64,000 nucleotides of DNA, taken from positions 4,655,001-4,719,000 of the forward strand of contig OZ024721.1 of assembly GCA_964016875.1 (NCBI GenBank). The letters run 5' to 3'. Every line of letters starts with the position of its first letter. The first letter of the stretch is position 1. The notes below the pieces were generated by a model, which worked only from the letters and a program-made list of their open reading frames with translations, was not told the DNA's origin and searched no databases. Below, piece after piece: positions 47,078 to 58,973 of this stretch. The stretch comes from Fallopia convolvulus. Its lineage: Eukaryota > Streptophyta > Magnoliopsida > Caryophyllales > Polygonaceae. The position numbers and the translations under genes are program-made.

Positions 47078-50000
47078 AGATCTAAGTAGAAATCTCGAGT
47101 TCAATATAGTCCTTCGTCCCCCATCTAGATCTAGATCTAGGAAATTTGAGTTCTAAGTTGCTTATTTGTTCAAAAGTTCAAATACTCTTCGAATCCGGTA
47201 TGTGTTACTCGATCTCTACTTATTTCTTTGAAAATTTTGTGCTTTCATTGCTTAGATTGAGTAATGCCATGTTTGATTGAGAGCTTGAGCTTTAGCATCA
47301 ATGGTGGATTTGCATGATTTGTGAAATTGAGCTTTAAAGTTGTTTATGCATGCTTAGATCCATTTAGAACTTCGATTAGGGATGTTTGATGGTTGAATTT
47401 GAAATTTAAGTGTATGATAGAATGATTTGGGTTGATTTGAGGTTAGAATCGAAGCATGAACTAGGTCGAGATCGACGTGCCCAGGAGAGTCGGGCCCGAG
47501 TTGTGGAAGTCGGTCCAACAAGTCGGACCGAGGTTGAGTACGTCGGGCCCGACATAGGTTGGAAGTCGATCCTTGTTGTTTTTGCTCTCTTCTTGTGATA
47601 TCATGTGGATTCATGTGTTTAATTGTTGGCTATAGCCTAATCATGATGTAGAATGATTATTTGCTTAGCTATTGTTAGAAGATGTCCATGATGATTTATG
47701 TTGGATTGAGATGCATGTGAGTCTAGAGACTAAGTATGGGGTCCCCTTTGTGTTGGAATGTTGTTGTGTGTTGATGAGTGCTTTGGTTGGGTTGTATGGA
47801 GTTTATCTTGGATCCTTTTGTTTGGATGTGTGTAGGTACAATGGAGACAAGAGCTTCATCCTCTCATGTGGAAAGGCCAAGGAAGAAGTCCAAGAAGACG
47901 AGGAAAGAGCCGAAGTTGGATGATGTCTATTTGGAGGATGATGAGCAAGTGGAGAATTATGAAAGATATATGGCGCTTGAGCACCACACGAGGTGGCTTG
48001 ATTGGGAAGCCGTGAGGAAGATGGACATGGATCAAGCCCTTCCAAGATGCTACTCCCACATCGGTCTTAATGGAATGCTAAGGTGGAACAACACTCACTA
48101 CCCCACCCTCACCTCGGAATTTATGGCCACATTCGAGTGCACTTATGATAATTTGGAGGATGAGGAAGGGGCGATTACTTTCTGATTGGGCAACGAGGAC
48201 CACAATCTCACTCTTAGGGATTTGGCTACCTACTTCGGGTTTCCATGCCCAAGAGAAGAGGCCGGCGTCAACAATGAGAAGGTGAACCAAGTGTGGCGTC
48301 ATGTGGCCGGGAAGAGTGAGATGGAAAAGGGCGCCTCCACAACCAAGATTGCTAGCCCTCTTTTTCGGGTCATGGTGCGAGTCTTGGGGTGTGCATTCTA
48401 TGCTCGTCATGAGTTGAGCAAGCCGATGAAGGAGGAGATCATGTTGCTCCATGAGATGCTCTTCAACACCGAGAAGCCCATGAACCTTGCATGGGAGTGG
48501 GTCAAGATGGTGCGGGACTTCCAAAGTTCCTCTTGGATCTACTTCGGCGGGATGATAGCAAGGCTCGCCATGCGTCTAGGAGTTGACCTTGACAAGTATT
48601 CTCCGGCTCCGAATGGTGTTGAGTTCATGAACATGAAGTATTTCAAGAAGGCCAACATCATCAAAGAGAAGCTCTACATGATTTCCTTGGCCCCTCACTC
48701 AAACTATGATGGTGTGTCGATCCGGTTAGTGCACAACCTCTATGATCTTTCTCGGTATCAAAATTGGTACCAAGTGTGGGCCGGCAAGCCACACTCATTT
48801 GGTGACCCCGAAGGTGCAAGAGAGGGGCGACGACAACAATCTCAACACATTCGGTTTACTTCCCCTCCATCTACACCGGATTCCGACCAAGACAACTTCG
48901 TGTTTGCGCCTCGTGGGGAGGACATGGATGTCGATCAAGGGCAAAGTGAAGAAGATGAGCGCCTCCAAGGCTTGATGGCCGACCTCCGAGCCACGCACCA
49001 AGCTCCAACACTGGCGGACCGAGGTACACACCAAGTCGGGCCCGACTTCCCTCAACGTCGGTCCACTTCATTCCATGGTGGTGAGGTCCTGAGGCATTAT
49101 GAACGAGGAGAAGGGAGCGGTGCAAGGAGAGAGCAATTCCAAGGTGGCGGTTATGAAGGCTATGCCCAATGGTACGGTCCGGGAATGGTGTTTCCCGAGC
49201 AACAACAACCGGTGGACATGTCCTTCTTAGCCAACCAAATGGCCCACCTCCAACTTCAACAAGAAAATGCTCTCCAAGAGGTCCATCAAGTGAATCTCCA
49301 ACAACAACAAATGTACCAACATCAACAACAAATGTACCAACAACAACAACAAATGCTTCAACAACAAAGTTCTTTCCAAGTTACCCAACAAGAGATGAAC
49401 CGAGCCCTCGGCTACACTAGGCGAGAGGTGGAGGAGCTTAGAGAGGTGGAAGATCAAAGGTGGCGGGTCCAAGATAGCTACAACACGTGGATGAGCGGGA
49501 ACTTCCCTTCCCGTGAGGACCAATGGACACGCCCGGAGCCTCAACTTCAACCACCACCACAAGACTTCTACCAAGAGCAAGTGTACGAGAGGGAGCGGCA
49601 AGCAAGGCTCCAAAGAGGACGTAGACGTGACAACCCCTTCGAGTGATTCTATACATGCCATTGAAGAATAAGAAATTGTGAGCTTTTCATACTCTTCTCT
49701 CTTGCTTTTAAGTTTTGATTTCCTTGTTTGATGGGGACATCAAAAATTTTAAGTATGGGGTGGGGGTAAGTGTGTTCATGATTTCACTTGTTTATGTTTG
49801 TTAAAATCCACAAAAAAAAAAAAATTGAAAAATTGTGTTAAAAACAACAAAAAGATTTTGTGTTTTTTAGGTTTTGGACTAGAAATTCCCATCTTAGATT
49901 GCCAAAATAAAAGCTAATGATGATGTGAGCATGTAAATTCCTTTGCATATTTTTGATAGTTTAGCCTCTTAAAATGATGTTGCTTTTGATATGATCATGA

Positions 50001-52655
50001 TACCTTGCTTGTTTTATTGAGCATGTGAGTTCTAGGATGAGTTCTTATGCAACTAAGTATGAGTGACCCTTGTGAGATTGATTTTTGGCCATTTTAGGGA
50101 TGCTTGATCATATTTGCATATCCCTCATGTTTCTTGTGTAATTAGCTCATTCATGCTTAGTAAAACTTGCTATTGCGGTGTTTATCTATTTTCCAAGACC
50201 GTCATGAGAATTGTCCTAGCATGGTCACATTGATTTTGAACTTTATTCTTCTAGTCACATAAATGTTCCATATCCTACCATGAAGTTAATCCTTTGATTG
50301 TAGCCCCGTTCTAGCCTAAGCCTTTGTTTGAAACTCCTCAAAAATATTATTCCTAGCATTATATGACTTGACCCTTATGGGATTGGACTTTAGAAGAGAG
50401 GTTGGGATTGTATTTGAAGAGTTGAGATTCTCTTGGGTTTAAGGGCAAGGAATGGTGTTATGAATCATGTGGGTAGTGCATCTTTGTTGTACAAAATGAA
50501 AAAAAAAAAGAAAAGAAAGAAAAGGAAGAAAGAAAATGTTGGAAATGTAAAGTGGAATAAAGCAAAGAGCTTAAGTGAAGAAAATGGTCCGACCGAGTTA
50601 CAAGCAACATCGGGCCCGATGTCATAAGAAAGTCGGTCCAAATGTAGAAAGTGTTGAAAATCCAACAAAAAGCATAAGAGCAAAGATGAAGTGGAATGTT
50701 AAGTGAAATTTTGGGTTGAAAGGAAAATGTTAAGTCTTTTGGGTGAGTGTGAAAGTAATTGTGGGATTTGGTGAAAATGGTGAGAGTTTAGGTTGTTCAA
50801 TCCCCATTATAAGCACCACAAGACCAAATAATTCCCACCTCGAAAAATACCAAAAGCCCCATTACAACCCGACCGAATGGAACCTCTTTGAGGACCTCCA
50901 TTGAGCCAAGTTCGAAATTCTTTGTGTACTTTGCATTAGGCATCTCTAGGTGGAGGAATTGGTGATATTAGCTTCAATAGTAAAGTCTTTACTTGCATGA
51001 TTTTTGAGCTTGAGTGTTCATTGCTAAACCCAAACACATGATGAGTGATACACATTCACATATCCCTAAAGTGAGGCTTAGTTGCATTGACTTTATTCCT
51101 TGGAACACTTAATGACGTGTGATGATGTAATCTTGCTTGAATGTCGATCACTTGTGCTTAAAATGTGTTTTCATACGAGGCTTTACTTGAAGATTATGTT
51201 TCGGTCTTGCTTACATTGTTATTGCTTGAGGACAAGCAAGTTTAAGTATGGGGTATTTTGATGTCTCTCTATTTGGTGGTGTTTTCATATGTGATTTCCT
51301 TTGTAAATATGTTTCTTTTTCCCCTTTTCTTGTGCGTTTTGTTCCTTTTTAGCTTAGTTCCCGTATTTCTATGAGATTCGGAGACTACGCACCTTTTATG
51401 TGTTTTGTAGGTAATTTGGCATGAATCGAGGATCAATTTGAAGGAGGGTCGAGACATGGAGCAAAGGCCGAGCTAAAGCGGGTAAGAGAGAAGCAAGCCA
51501 TGAAGAAGAACAAGAGAAGCCAACTAAGAAGAAGGTGGAACGAGGTCAGGACCGAGATGCAACAACGTCGGGCCCGACTTTGAAGTTTCCAACCTCGGAC
51601 TGAGTTGCACAGTACCTCGGGCCCGAGGTTCCTCCGTGTCGGGCCGAGTCGGTCACCGGACTACTTGGGCTCCAAGGCACGAATTTGTGAACTTCCACTT
51701 TTGCCCCTCATCTAATCTATAAAAGGCCCTCTTGTCTTCTAAGAAAGGGTTCCCTCACACACACAAAAGGGGGGGGGGGTTCCAAGGGAGCCAAGAGGAT
51801 ACTTGGAGAGCAAGGAGGAAGGAGAAGAGGAGGAAGAGAGAGAGAATCGACCAAGAGAGAGGAAGGCTTGATAGGTTTTGTTGATTGTTTAGCTTTGATT
51901 TGCTTTGATCTTGTGGATTTGAAAACCCTTGATTTGTATTTGTGGATTGCTTTGGATTTGAATGAACCCTTGCTTTGTTTTGAGATTGATTATGATGATT
52001 GCTTTCTCTTTTGATTTGATTGCTTTCTTTGCTTGTCACATGGAGTAGATCTCCTTGATCTTGGGTTATGGGGGAAAACCCTAGCTAGGTTTAGGCTAGA
52101 AACCCCAATTCCATAGCCTTGAGTGTTTGATCTAAGGAACCCACTCTACATCGAGCTACAATTCCTTGCGAAAGTCGGGAATCAAGGCTTGAGATTGGCA
52201 AAGTAGCGAAAGTGAACATGTGTCAATCTCAAGACCTTGCTTCGAAGGGGATTTCCCCATTGATCGAGGTGTAGATGTGGTTGGAACGAGGGCGAAAGCA
52301 CTCGATCCTAGTCCGATTATCACTCATTGCCTGAATTGGGGTGGAAAAGCCTTGATCTACTAGGGAAGGAACCCAAAAGCCCAAGATCTACTTTTAAAAT
52401 CTTTGAGTTCGACATCCCCAGCTACCTCGGGCCCGACTTACCCAGTGTCGGTCCCGACTTCCTCTTGTCGCCAACCTCGGGCCCGACGTGACCTCAGTGT
52501 CGGTCCCGACTGTTTTCTTTATTTTCCTTTGTTTTATGCTCTCCTTTCTAGCTTCCTAGTATCTAGGCACATCGATCGAGTAGACTTCCCGAGTGTTCGA
52601 CACCCACCACGTACTACAACGGGGTCGGGTTATAAATTGTATCTCTTGACCCTCG
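47078..52655 (+). mobile_element. Nested gag-only retroelement (LARD/TR-GAG-like)
   Basis: It interrupts the copia 2 RT. It has a leader (47.1-47.8 kb), a plus-strand gag-like ORF, a long non-coding 3' part, and a polypurine-like AAGTATGGGG followed by TATTTTGATGTC near 51250 that looks like the start of a 3' LTR running to about 52.65 kb. No pol domain and no PBS was found, and the expected 5' LTR is not visible. Eight copies of TCGGGCCCGA are spread through it. Boundaries are inferred from where copia 2 coding stops and resumes. Confidence 0.6.
47841..49646 (+). pseudogene. ATHILA ORF1-like gag, one internal stop
   Basis: From the ATG of METRASSSHVERP the frame runs 602 codons to a stop at 49644-49646 but contains one in-frame TGA at 48183-48185, between GAITF and LGNEDHNLTLRDL. 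A CGA-to-TGA change would explain it. The N-terminal half (YPTLTSEFMATFECTYDN, LRDLATYFGFPCPREE) resembles ATHILA-type ORF1 and the related Putative plant transposon protein domain, a gag-like region. The C-terminal third is rich in Gln (QQQQMYQHQQQMYQ) and charged residues, typical of capsid tails. There is no zinc knuckle. One stop in 602 codons suggests recent decay. Confidence 0.7.
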
Positions 52656-54407
52656 CATCCGAGAGGGCGATCAAGTTGCTGAGGGAGGATCGAGTCTGGA
52701 CGCCCTTGTCGTAGGGAGTGATGATGTTATCAATTGGATGATCCCTCTTTTGGTGGTAGTTCTTGGTTCGGATGTGTGAGACGTCAACCTGTTCCCTTGA
52801 CTCTTCTTCCTCTACAGCTTCAGCCTCCTCTTCTTCAGGGGAACAGTTGTGCTCAACTTCTTCACTGAGATTCTCGTCAGGATTTTCTTCAGGGTTCCCT
52901 CGTTGTTCCCCCTGAACACTATAGTCTGGTACAACGTCATTTTGGGGGACAAGAGAGTTAGATGCATCTTGTGGCTCTTTTGTTGATGAGGGAACTTCAA
53001 AGGAACTTTGATCTGTGGAATTTTGATCTCCTTCATTGTTCCCTTGTTGTGGGATGTTGTTCCCACTTGGATAATCCTCATCTCTTTTTCTTGGTTCGTC
53101 ATCGTCGTCTTTCTCTTCCTGTCTGACCAGTTTGAACAAAGGTCCCTTTCCTTGGGCCTCTGTTCCCAACTTAGCAGAGTGTTCGTCGAAGATGACATGG
53201 ATGCTCTCTTCTATTTTCTTGGTCCTCTTGTTGTAGACTCGATACGCCTTTCTTTGGGAGGAGTATCCCAGGAAGATCCCTTCATCACTCCTTGGGTCAA
53301 ACTTCCCAAGATTATCTTTGCCATTGTTGTGGATGAAGCATCTGTACCCAAAGGTCCTTAGGTGAGAGATGTTGGGTTTTCTTCCCTTGATTAGCTCATA
53401 TGCTGTTTTCTTGATCATGGGACGTATCATGGCTCGATTCAGGATGTATTTTGCTATGGAGACGGCTTCAGCCCAGAAGTTTGCAGGGACTCCACCACGC
53501 CATTTTGTTGAGGAGTGCGAGGAGCTGAGAAGTTGTGGGATACACCGCTGTTGTCACAGTACCTTAGGAACTCTGAGTTTTTGAACTCAGTCCCATGGTC
53601 AGATCTGAGTGCCTTGAGCTTGATTCCCATGCTAACTTCCATCCTCTTGATTAGAGTCTCAAATTCTTTCAAGGTATTTGATTTTGATCTCAAGAAAAGA
53701 ACCCATGTAAACCTTGAAAAATCATCAATTAAAACATACATGTACCTCTTTCCTCCGAAGCTTTCGGTGTCCATGGGACCACAAAGATCCATGTGAATTA
53801 GCTCCAAGGGCCTTGTTGTGCTGACTACCCTCTTTGGTTTGAAGGAACTTCTGGTTTGTTTGCCATGAACACAAGCTTCACACATATTGACTCCCTCAAT
53901 ATTTATTAGAGGAAGACCAATGACCAGATCTTGTAGATAGAGCTTTAGTATCTGACCAATGCCTGCATGGCCCAATCTCTTGTGCCAGAGTTACGTTTCA
54001 TCAACGGAACTAGCTAAGCACAATTTTCTTGGTGGCTCAAAGTCTGTGTCCACCACATAGATGTTGTTGGACCTTCTTCCCTTCAGGATGATTTTGTTTG
54101 TCTTCTTGTTGATCACTAGACATTCCCTTGAATCAAATGTAACAATGTTGTTCCCTTGATCGCATTTCTGAGATACGCTCAGGAGGTTGAATCCCATGTC
54201 CTTCACCAAGTTGACGTTGCTGATTTTGATTGATTTATTGAGTAGTACTTCCCCTGTTCCTATGATTTCCCCTTTATTCTTGTTGCCGAAGGACACATGA
54301 CCTCCTTCGGACTTTGGGTGGAGTGAGGTGAGGTTATCTTTGGTTCCAGTCATGTGGTTAGAACATCCACTATCAATGACCCATGTGATGTTCCCCCTCA
54401 CTGCCAC
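52656..54407 (-). pseudogene. Copia 2 protease and integrase
   Basis: Protease: WVIDSGCSNHMTG with the catalytic DSG. Then the GAG-pre-integrase block LWHKRLGHAG with CEACVHGKQ (HHCC zinc site) and the integrase core with catalytic residues in IHMDLCGP, LRSDHGTEF and PQQNGVVE. C-terminal blocks RTFGYRCFIHNN and GIFLGYSS follow. Breaks: a stop at 53988-53990 and a frameshift near 53455 with loss of roughly 20 codons just after GVVE. The frame ends near 52660 in the linker before RT, where the nested element begins. Confidence 0.88.
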
Positions 54408-54419
54408 CTACAAGAAAAG

Positions 54420-56392
54420 TTAGTTTTTGAGGACCCAGGCAAGATAACTCTTGCCTGGTCCCTTGCAAGGGAATACAGTCTCAAATAACACATAATCAAC
54501 AATGTGAATATCACGAGAGTACTTGTTATATGCAAAGTTCCTATGGTTGTTCCCTTCTGTGGGAACTCTAGCAGATTTGTTGGCCTTTTGATTCTGCCTG
54601 TTCCAGTACTCGTGGTTTTTCTGGGTTTGGGCCTTAGCTTTGGGACAACTTTCCTTGTAGTGCCCATGAGCACTACAGTTCCAACAGGTCTTATAGTATT
54701 CTCCTAGGTAGTACTTAGGATGGGGTCTCTGTATCCTGTTCCTATCCATAGTTTCCTGGTTGTACACCCTAGACCTATTTCCCTTAGCTATTTGAACATA
54801 CAGCTTATGTCCAGTGTTCCCAGTGTAATAGTCTACTTCTCCATTCACTCCACTTTCCAAGACACGGATTTTCTCTTCTAAGTGTGCATTTTTCTGTTTC
54901 TCACACTGAAGCTCTAAGGCCCTACACTCGTTGATCTCTTGTTCACTCAAAGGAGACTTTCCTTTCTTAGGGCTCTTTGACTTATATCCTATCCCGTGTT
55001 TGGCTGGAACAAATTTGGTTTAGGAACATAAGGCTTCTGAATTCCCATTTTCCCACTCAGTTTTTGTAGAAAGGTGTTCTTATCACTATCTAGTGTCTTA
55101 ATCTCCTTTTCAAGATCTACAATGTGAGACACATAGGACTGAAGTTTGTCAACTACGGACACACAGTTGGAACAGGGCTCTAGGCCGACTAACTCAGCAT
55201 TTGTGTGTTCTAAATTTTCAAGCTTCTTTTGCAATTTAATATTGTCTTTGACGAGACTCGAAAGCAGTTTAAGCAACTCAGGTTTTTCATAGTCAGTAAG
55301 GGAAGCGAGAACAGATTCAGTGGTTGCCTCACTGGGTTGTTCCCCAGTGGTGTCTCCAATGGCCATTGCGCACATGTCAGGAGATGCCCAAGATTCAGGA
55401 TCTTCGTCCTCGTCATCGTCCCAGGTGACGATGTAGGCCTTCTTCCCTTGCCTACGGTCGTCAGTTCCCAACGGGCATTCCTTCGCGAAGTGTCCCTTTT
55501 TGTAGCACTTGTAGCATGTGACGTCCGAGAGGTCCTTCTCTATATGCTTTCTTTGGGTACTCTGTTCTTTCTGTGAGTTCCCATTTCCCTTTTTGAACTT
55601 CCCTTTATAGAAGGACCGAAGATCCTTTGTAACCAGAACCAACTCTTCGTCCTCTTCTTCTTCTTCGGATTCCTCATGTTGTTCCTTTACCGACTTGAGC
55701 ATCTTCTCCAACTTTAGGGTGATCCCTTGGTGTGCCTTCTTTTGCTCCTTGCCATCTATCTTTCTTTTCTCATGTCCCACCAGTTTTCCAAAGACCTGGT
55801 GGAGCATAAAAGTTCTATTTTCGGGGTTCTCCTTGAACATCGTTCTTTCATTTGCCCATTCGCCGGTGAGCCCATTGAACAGCTGTTGGACCTTCATTTT
55901 ATCAGTGATTTCCTCCTTCGTGATCCCTAGTCCCACGAGCTTGGTGCAAAGTCCCTCGAAGCGCGATTGGTAGCTATTCACAGATTCTCCCATTCCCATC
56001 TGGAAATTGAAGAACTCCCTTCTTGCATTCATTTGAAGGTCTTCTCTGAGGTCAGAGTTCCCAATGTGCATCTGTTGAATGGCTTCCCATACTTCCTTGG
56101 CGGTGTCTAGGTTAGCTACCCTGTCACAGTCTTGAACCGTCATAGCCTTTTTGAGGTATTGCTTAGCTTTGAAGTTAGCCTCCATGCATTTCCACTCATT
56201 TGGCCCCCATTTGGAGTAGTCGTCCTTGATGGCTGGATCTACTTTAAAGTTCCCTTTCTCTATGACGCACAAAGCTTGGAAATCCTGGCTCCACATCCAG
56301 TCTTTCATGTCGCGTTGCCAGTTCTCGAATCTACCAGTGATAAGCCTTGGAGGCTTGCTGTTGTTGTGTCCAACTTGAGTAAGTTCGTCCAT
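54420..56392 (-). pseudogene. Copia 2 gag with two zinc knuckles
   Basis: The first frame (54989-56392, 467 codons from MDELTQVGHNNSKPP) is a copia gag with FENWQRDMKDWMW, the UBN2-type capsid region (REFFNFQMGMGESVNSYQ) and a CCHC knuckle CYKCYKKGHFAKEC. A frameshift near 54990 moves the reading to a second frame (54420-54960) with a coiled coil (NECRALELQCEKQKNAHLEE) and another knuckle CWNCSAHGHYKESC. Two knuckles separated by a coiled coil fit the long gag of Sirevirus-type elements. Confidence 0.85.
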
Positions 56393-56446
56393 TTTGAAAC
56401 CTGCGATGCTAACACAAATCTAGAGCAACCTGGCTCTAATACTAAT

Positions 56447-57416
56447 TGTTGGATCGTAAGGGGTTAGCGAGAGCTTGAGAACTAGCAGTTAAGCTGTTCC
56501 CAAGGCAACGGAAGAAAATAAACGCAGGTAAACAAACAGTAAAGAACACAGTTCCCTTATAGAGGAACCCCACGACAACCAACTAGTTGTGTGGGTAAAC
56601 CTCTACCTCCGCTTGGAGGATTTTGAATGACTTACTTGTATTATTGCTTGTTCTTTAGTTACAAACAGCCAGATTCAAACTTCTCTGTTCATACGAGTTC
56701 TACCTAACTCTAGCAACACTAATGAATCTTCTCAACTGAGTTCCTAAGCGAACAACTCAACTAAAACAGGAAAGTCAAACCTTACACCTTGATAGTTTCA
56801 GTTCCCTTGCTCCTGGGAACTTCAGCTTCGCCGTCGTCGAGATCAAACACTCGTCGCCGGGGACTTCTCTTCTTCTTTCTTTCTTTCTCTGGGAGTATGT
56901 GTGAATTCTGGGAGAAGTGCTTGAACCTAGCACTATTCATTTGGCTTTATACTCAGTTGTACTTGGGCTTCAATCGCATCTTTCATGTTTGTCCGAAATG
57001 CCCTTTGCTTGCAGCCCAAGTGTACAATCTTCACATGTGCCTTCAATTTGAATTAGGTCAACTTCTTGAATCAATCGGACCGTTGGATCACTCGTGACAG
57101 TCTGCTCCTCAGACTGTGCCTTCGTTCTGTTTAAAACAGGATCCCGTGATTTGCGCTGAACGGTCTTTGTCTGCACATGTGAGTTCGTTCCCATGTGATG
57201 GGAACTCTCTTCTTCAGAGTTCCTTTGAGAGAAACTCTTCATCGTGAATTCATGTGTTCCTTGGTCGTTCATTGGAGTTCTCTACTGAACCTGTGATCCT
57301 TAGAAATACTTGGACAAGGCATATTAGTTCCCATATGGTGTTTGTCATTATCAAAACTGGAGAACGGTATCGTTGTTCCGGTGTTTAGAACCAGAGGTCC
57401 CAACACCGTCCCAACA
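56447..57416 (-). repeat. Copia 2 5' LTR
   Basis: Aligns with the left LTR from TGTTGGATCGTAAGGGG to CCCAACA with about 25 differences by eye, including a 4-base insertion near 57186. The primer-binding site lies just left of it at about 56430-56446. Confidence 0.93.
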
Positions 57417-57648
57417 ATTCCCCATCTTGACTTCCCTTCAAGCTCCTTGACTTCTTGTACTCTCAAATGACTCGGTTTCCTTCTAATTATACTTGAAATA
57501 CCGAAAAAGCAAAGCATAAATACCGAACCACAAAACTAAACAAAACAACTAAAAACAACCTAGAAACTCAAAATGTAATCCAAAAATATAACTAAACATG
57601 AACTAAAACGCATCATAAACATGATTTAAATGCAAGTTATCGTTATTT

Positions 57649-58973
57649 TGCCACAAATTTCGAGTTGACAGCTTCTTCGAGCGGTACAAAGCTCGACTTG
57701 TGGCTAACTGTTGATCTCAGGAGGTCAAAATTGATTATGAAGATACATTTAGCCCGATGGTCAAATCGGCTACTAGTCGCGCCTTATTACATTTGGTTCT
57801 CTCCATGTCGTGGCCTATTCATCAGCTAGATGTCAAACATGCGTTCTTGCATGAGCATCTTAATGAGACTGTGTATATGTTTCAACTGCCTGGATTTATG
57901 GATCTTGCTCGCGCTAAGCATGTATGTCTCCTCAGGAAGACCTTGTATGTGCTCAAGAAGGCCCCTCGCGCATGGTACCAACGGTTTGCATCATATTTAT
58001 TTTACATCGGTTTTCCTGAAGCAGATATGGTTCCTCTTTGTTCATTTTTCTAGCGGGGTGCTTCGACAATGTATCTCCGATATCATCTTGATTGCTTCTT
58101 TAGAGTCACATAGAGCAGACATTATTTTTTTACTTAGCAAGGAATTCACTCTTTTTGATTTGGGTCCTTTCTCCTTTTTCTTAGGCAATTTGCTACTCGG
58201 GTGGCGTCTGGTATGTTTCTGTCACATGCAAAATATGCTCATGAGATTGTTGAACGAGCTGGCATGAAGTCTTGTAATCCCGTTGTTACACCTTTTGATT
58301 TCGGCGAATCATACTCTCTATAGAAGCCTAGTCAGTGCATTACGGTACCAGACTTTTACGAGTCCTAACATCTCATATGTTGTCTAGCATATTTGCTTAT
58401 TTATGAATGACCCTCAGGACTGTCATTTCTCCGCTCTAAAGCGTATCATCAACTACATTCATGGCACTCCTGCTCTCGACATCACTATTCAGTTGTCCCC
58501 CTCTCCTACTCTTGTGGCATGTACTAATGCAAATTGGGTTGGTTGTCCTGACACACATCCCTCTACTTCAGGATATTGTGTTTTTCTTAATGACACGCTG
58601 GTTACATGGTGTGCAAAGAGGGAGTTTGTCATATCTCAGACCAGTGCAGAGGTCGAATATCGCGGCGTTGCCAACGTTGTTGATGAGTATTCTTAGCTGC
58701 AAAACCTCCTCCTTAAGAACTCCATTGTCCATTATCTCGTGCATCCTTGGTATATACTGCCAACTTGTCAGCCACCTATTTGGCCAATAATCTGGTACAA
58801 CATTAGCGTACCAAGCACATTGAGTTAGAAATTCACTTTGTTCGCGAGAAGGTTGCCTTGGGCCATATTCGAGTGCTTCATGTACTGTCCTCCTATCAGT
58901 ATGCTGACATTTTTACAAAGAGTTTACTTCGTCAACCTCACTATTAGGTCTCCTCTCATTTCAACTGTGGGTT
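57649..58973 (+). pseudogene. Copia 1, reverse transcriptase and RNase H fragment
   Basis: Resumes with HKFRVDSFFERYKARLVAN, the block that follows CMWLF in copia RTs. It continues through HQLDVKHAFLHEHL (palm), KAPRAWYQRF, LSKEFTLFDLGPFSFFLG, DPQDCHFSALKRIINYIHG and RNase H (CTNANWVGCPDTHPSTSGYC, SQTSAEVEYRGVAN). It is interrupted by several stops and frameshifts. TTTCAACTGTGGG near 58960 is the polypurine region, and TGATAGCATATATT at 58974 is probably the start of the 3' LTR. Confidence 0.85.

Larger units (their letters stand above)
41694..57416 (-). mobile_element. Sirevirus-like Ty1/copia element (copia 2), full frame
   Basis: Two LTRs (41694-42658 and 56447-57416) with TGTTGG...CCAACA ends enclose gag, protease, integrase, RT/RNase H and an extra ORF, all on the minus strand. 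The 5-bp duplication ATTCC is present on both sides (41689-41693 and 57417-57421). The primer-binding region inside the right LTR, read on the minus strand as TAGTATTAGAGCCAGG, is a two-mismatch version of the initiator-tRNA-Met site. AAAAAGGGGGAAA next to the left LTR is the polypurine tract. The LTRs differ at roughly 25 sites by eye. Coding parts carry stops, frameshifts and a nested insertion, so it is not functional. Confidence 0.93.
40407..57643 (+). mobile_element. Gypsy-like solo LTR split by copia 2
   Basis: The element starts TGATATGCAAAATCCTAGC and ends GCAAGTTATCG, a near-match to the expected TGATA...TATCA ends. It is flanked by TTATT on both sides (40402-40406 and 57644-57648). 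Without copia 2 it is about 1.5 kb (40407-41693 plus 57422-57643). It contains no gag or pol frame and only one LTR-like unit, so it is read as a solo LTR. The assignment to gypsy rests on length and the TGATATGC start and is not certain. Confidence 0.65.

Noticed and set aside
48078..49661. Long minus-strand ORFs opposite the gag-like gene
   Set aside because: Mirror frames of a biased coding sequence; the plus frame has recognisable domains and they do not.
53008..53796. Plus-strand ORFs opposite the copia 2 integrase
   Set aside because: Antisense shadows of the integrase reading frame.
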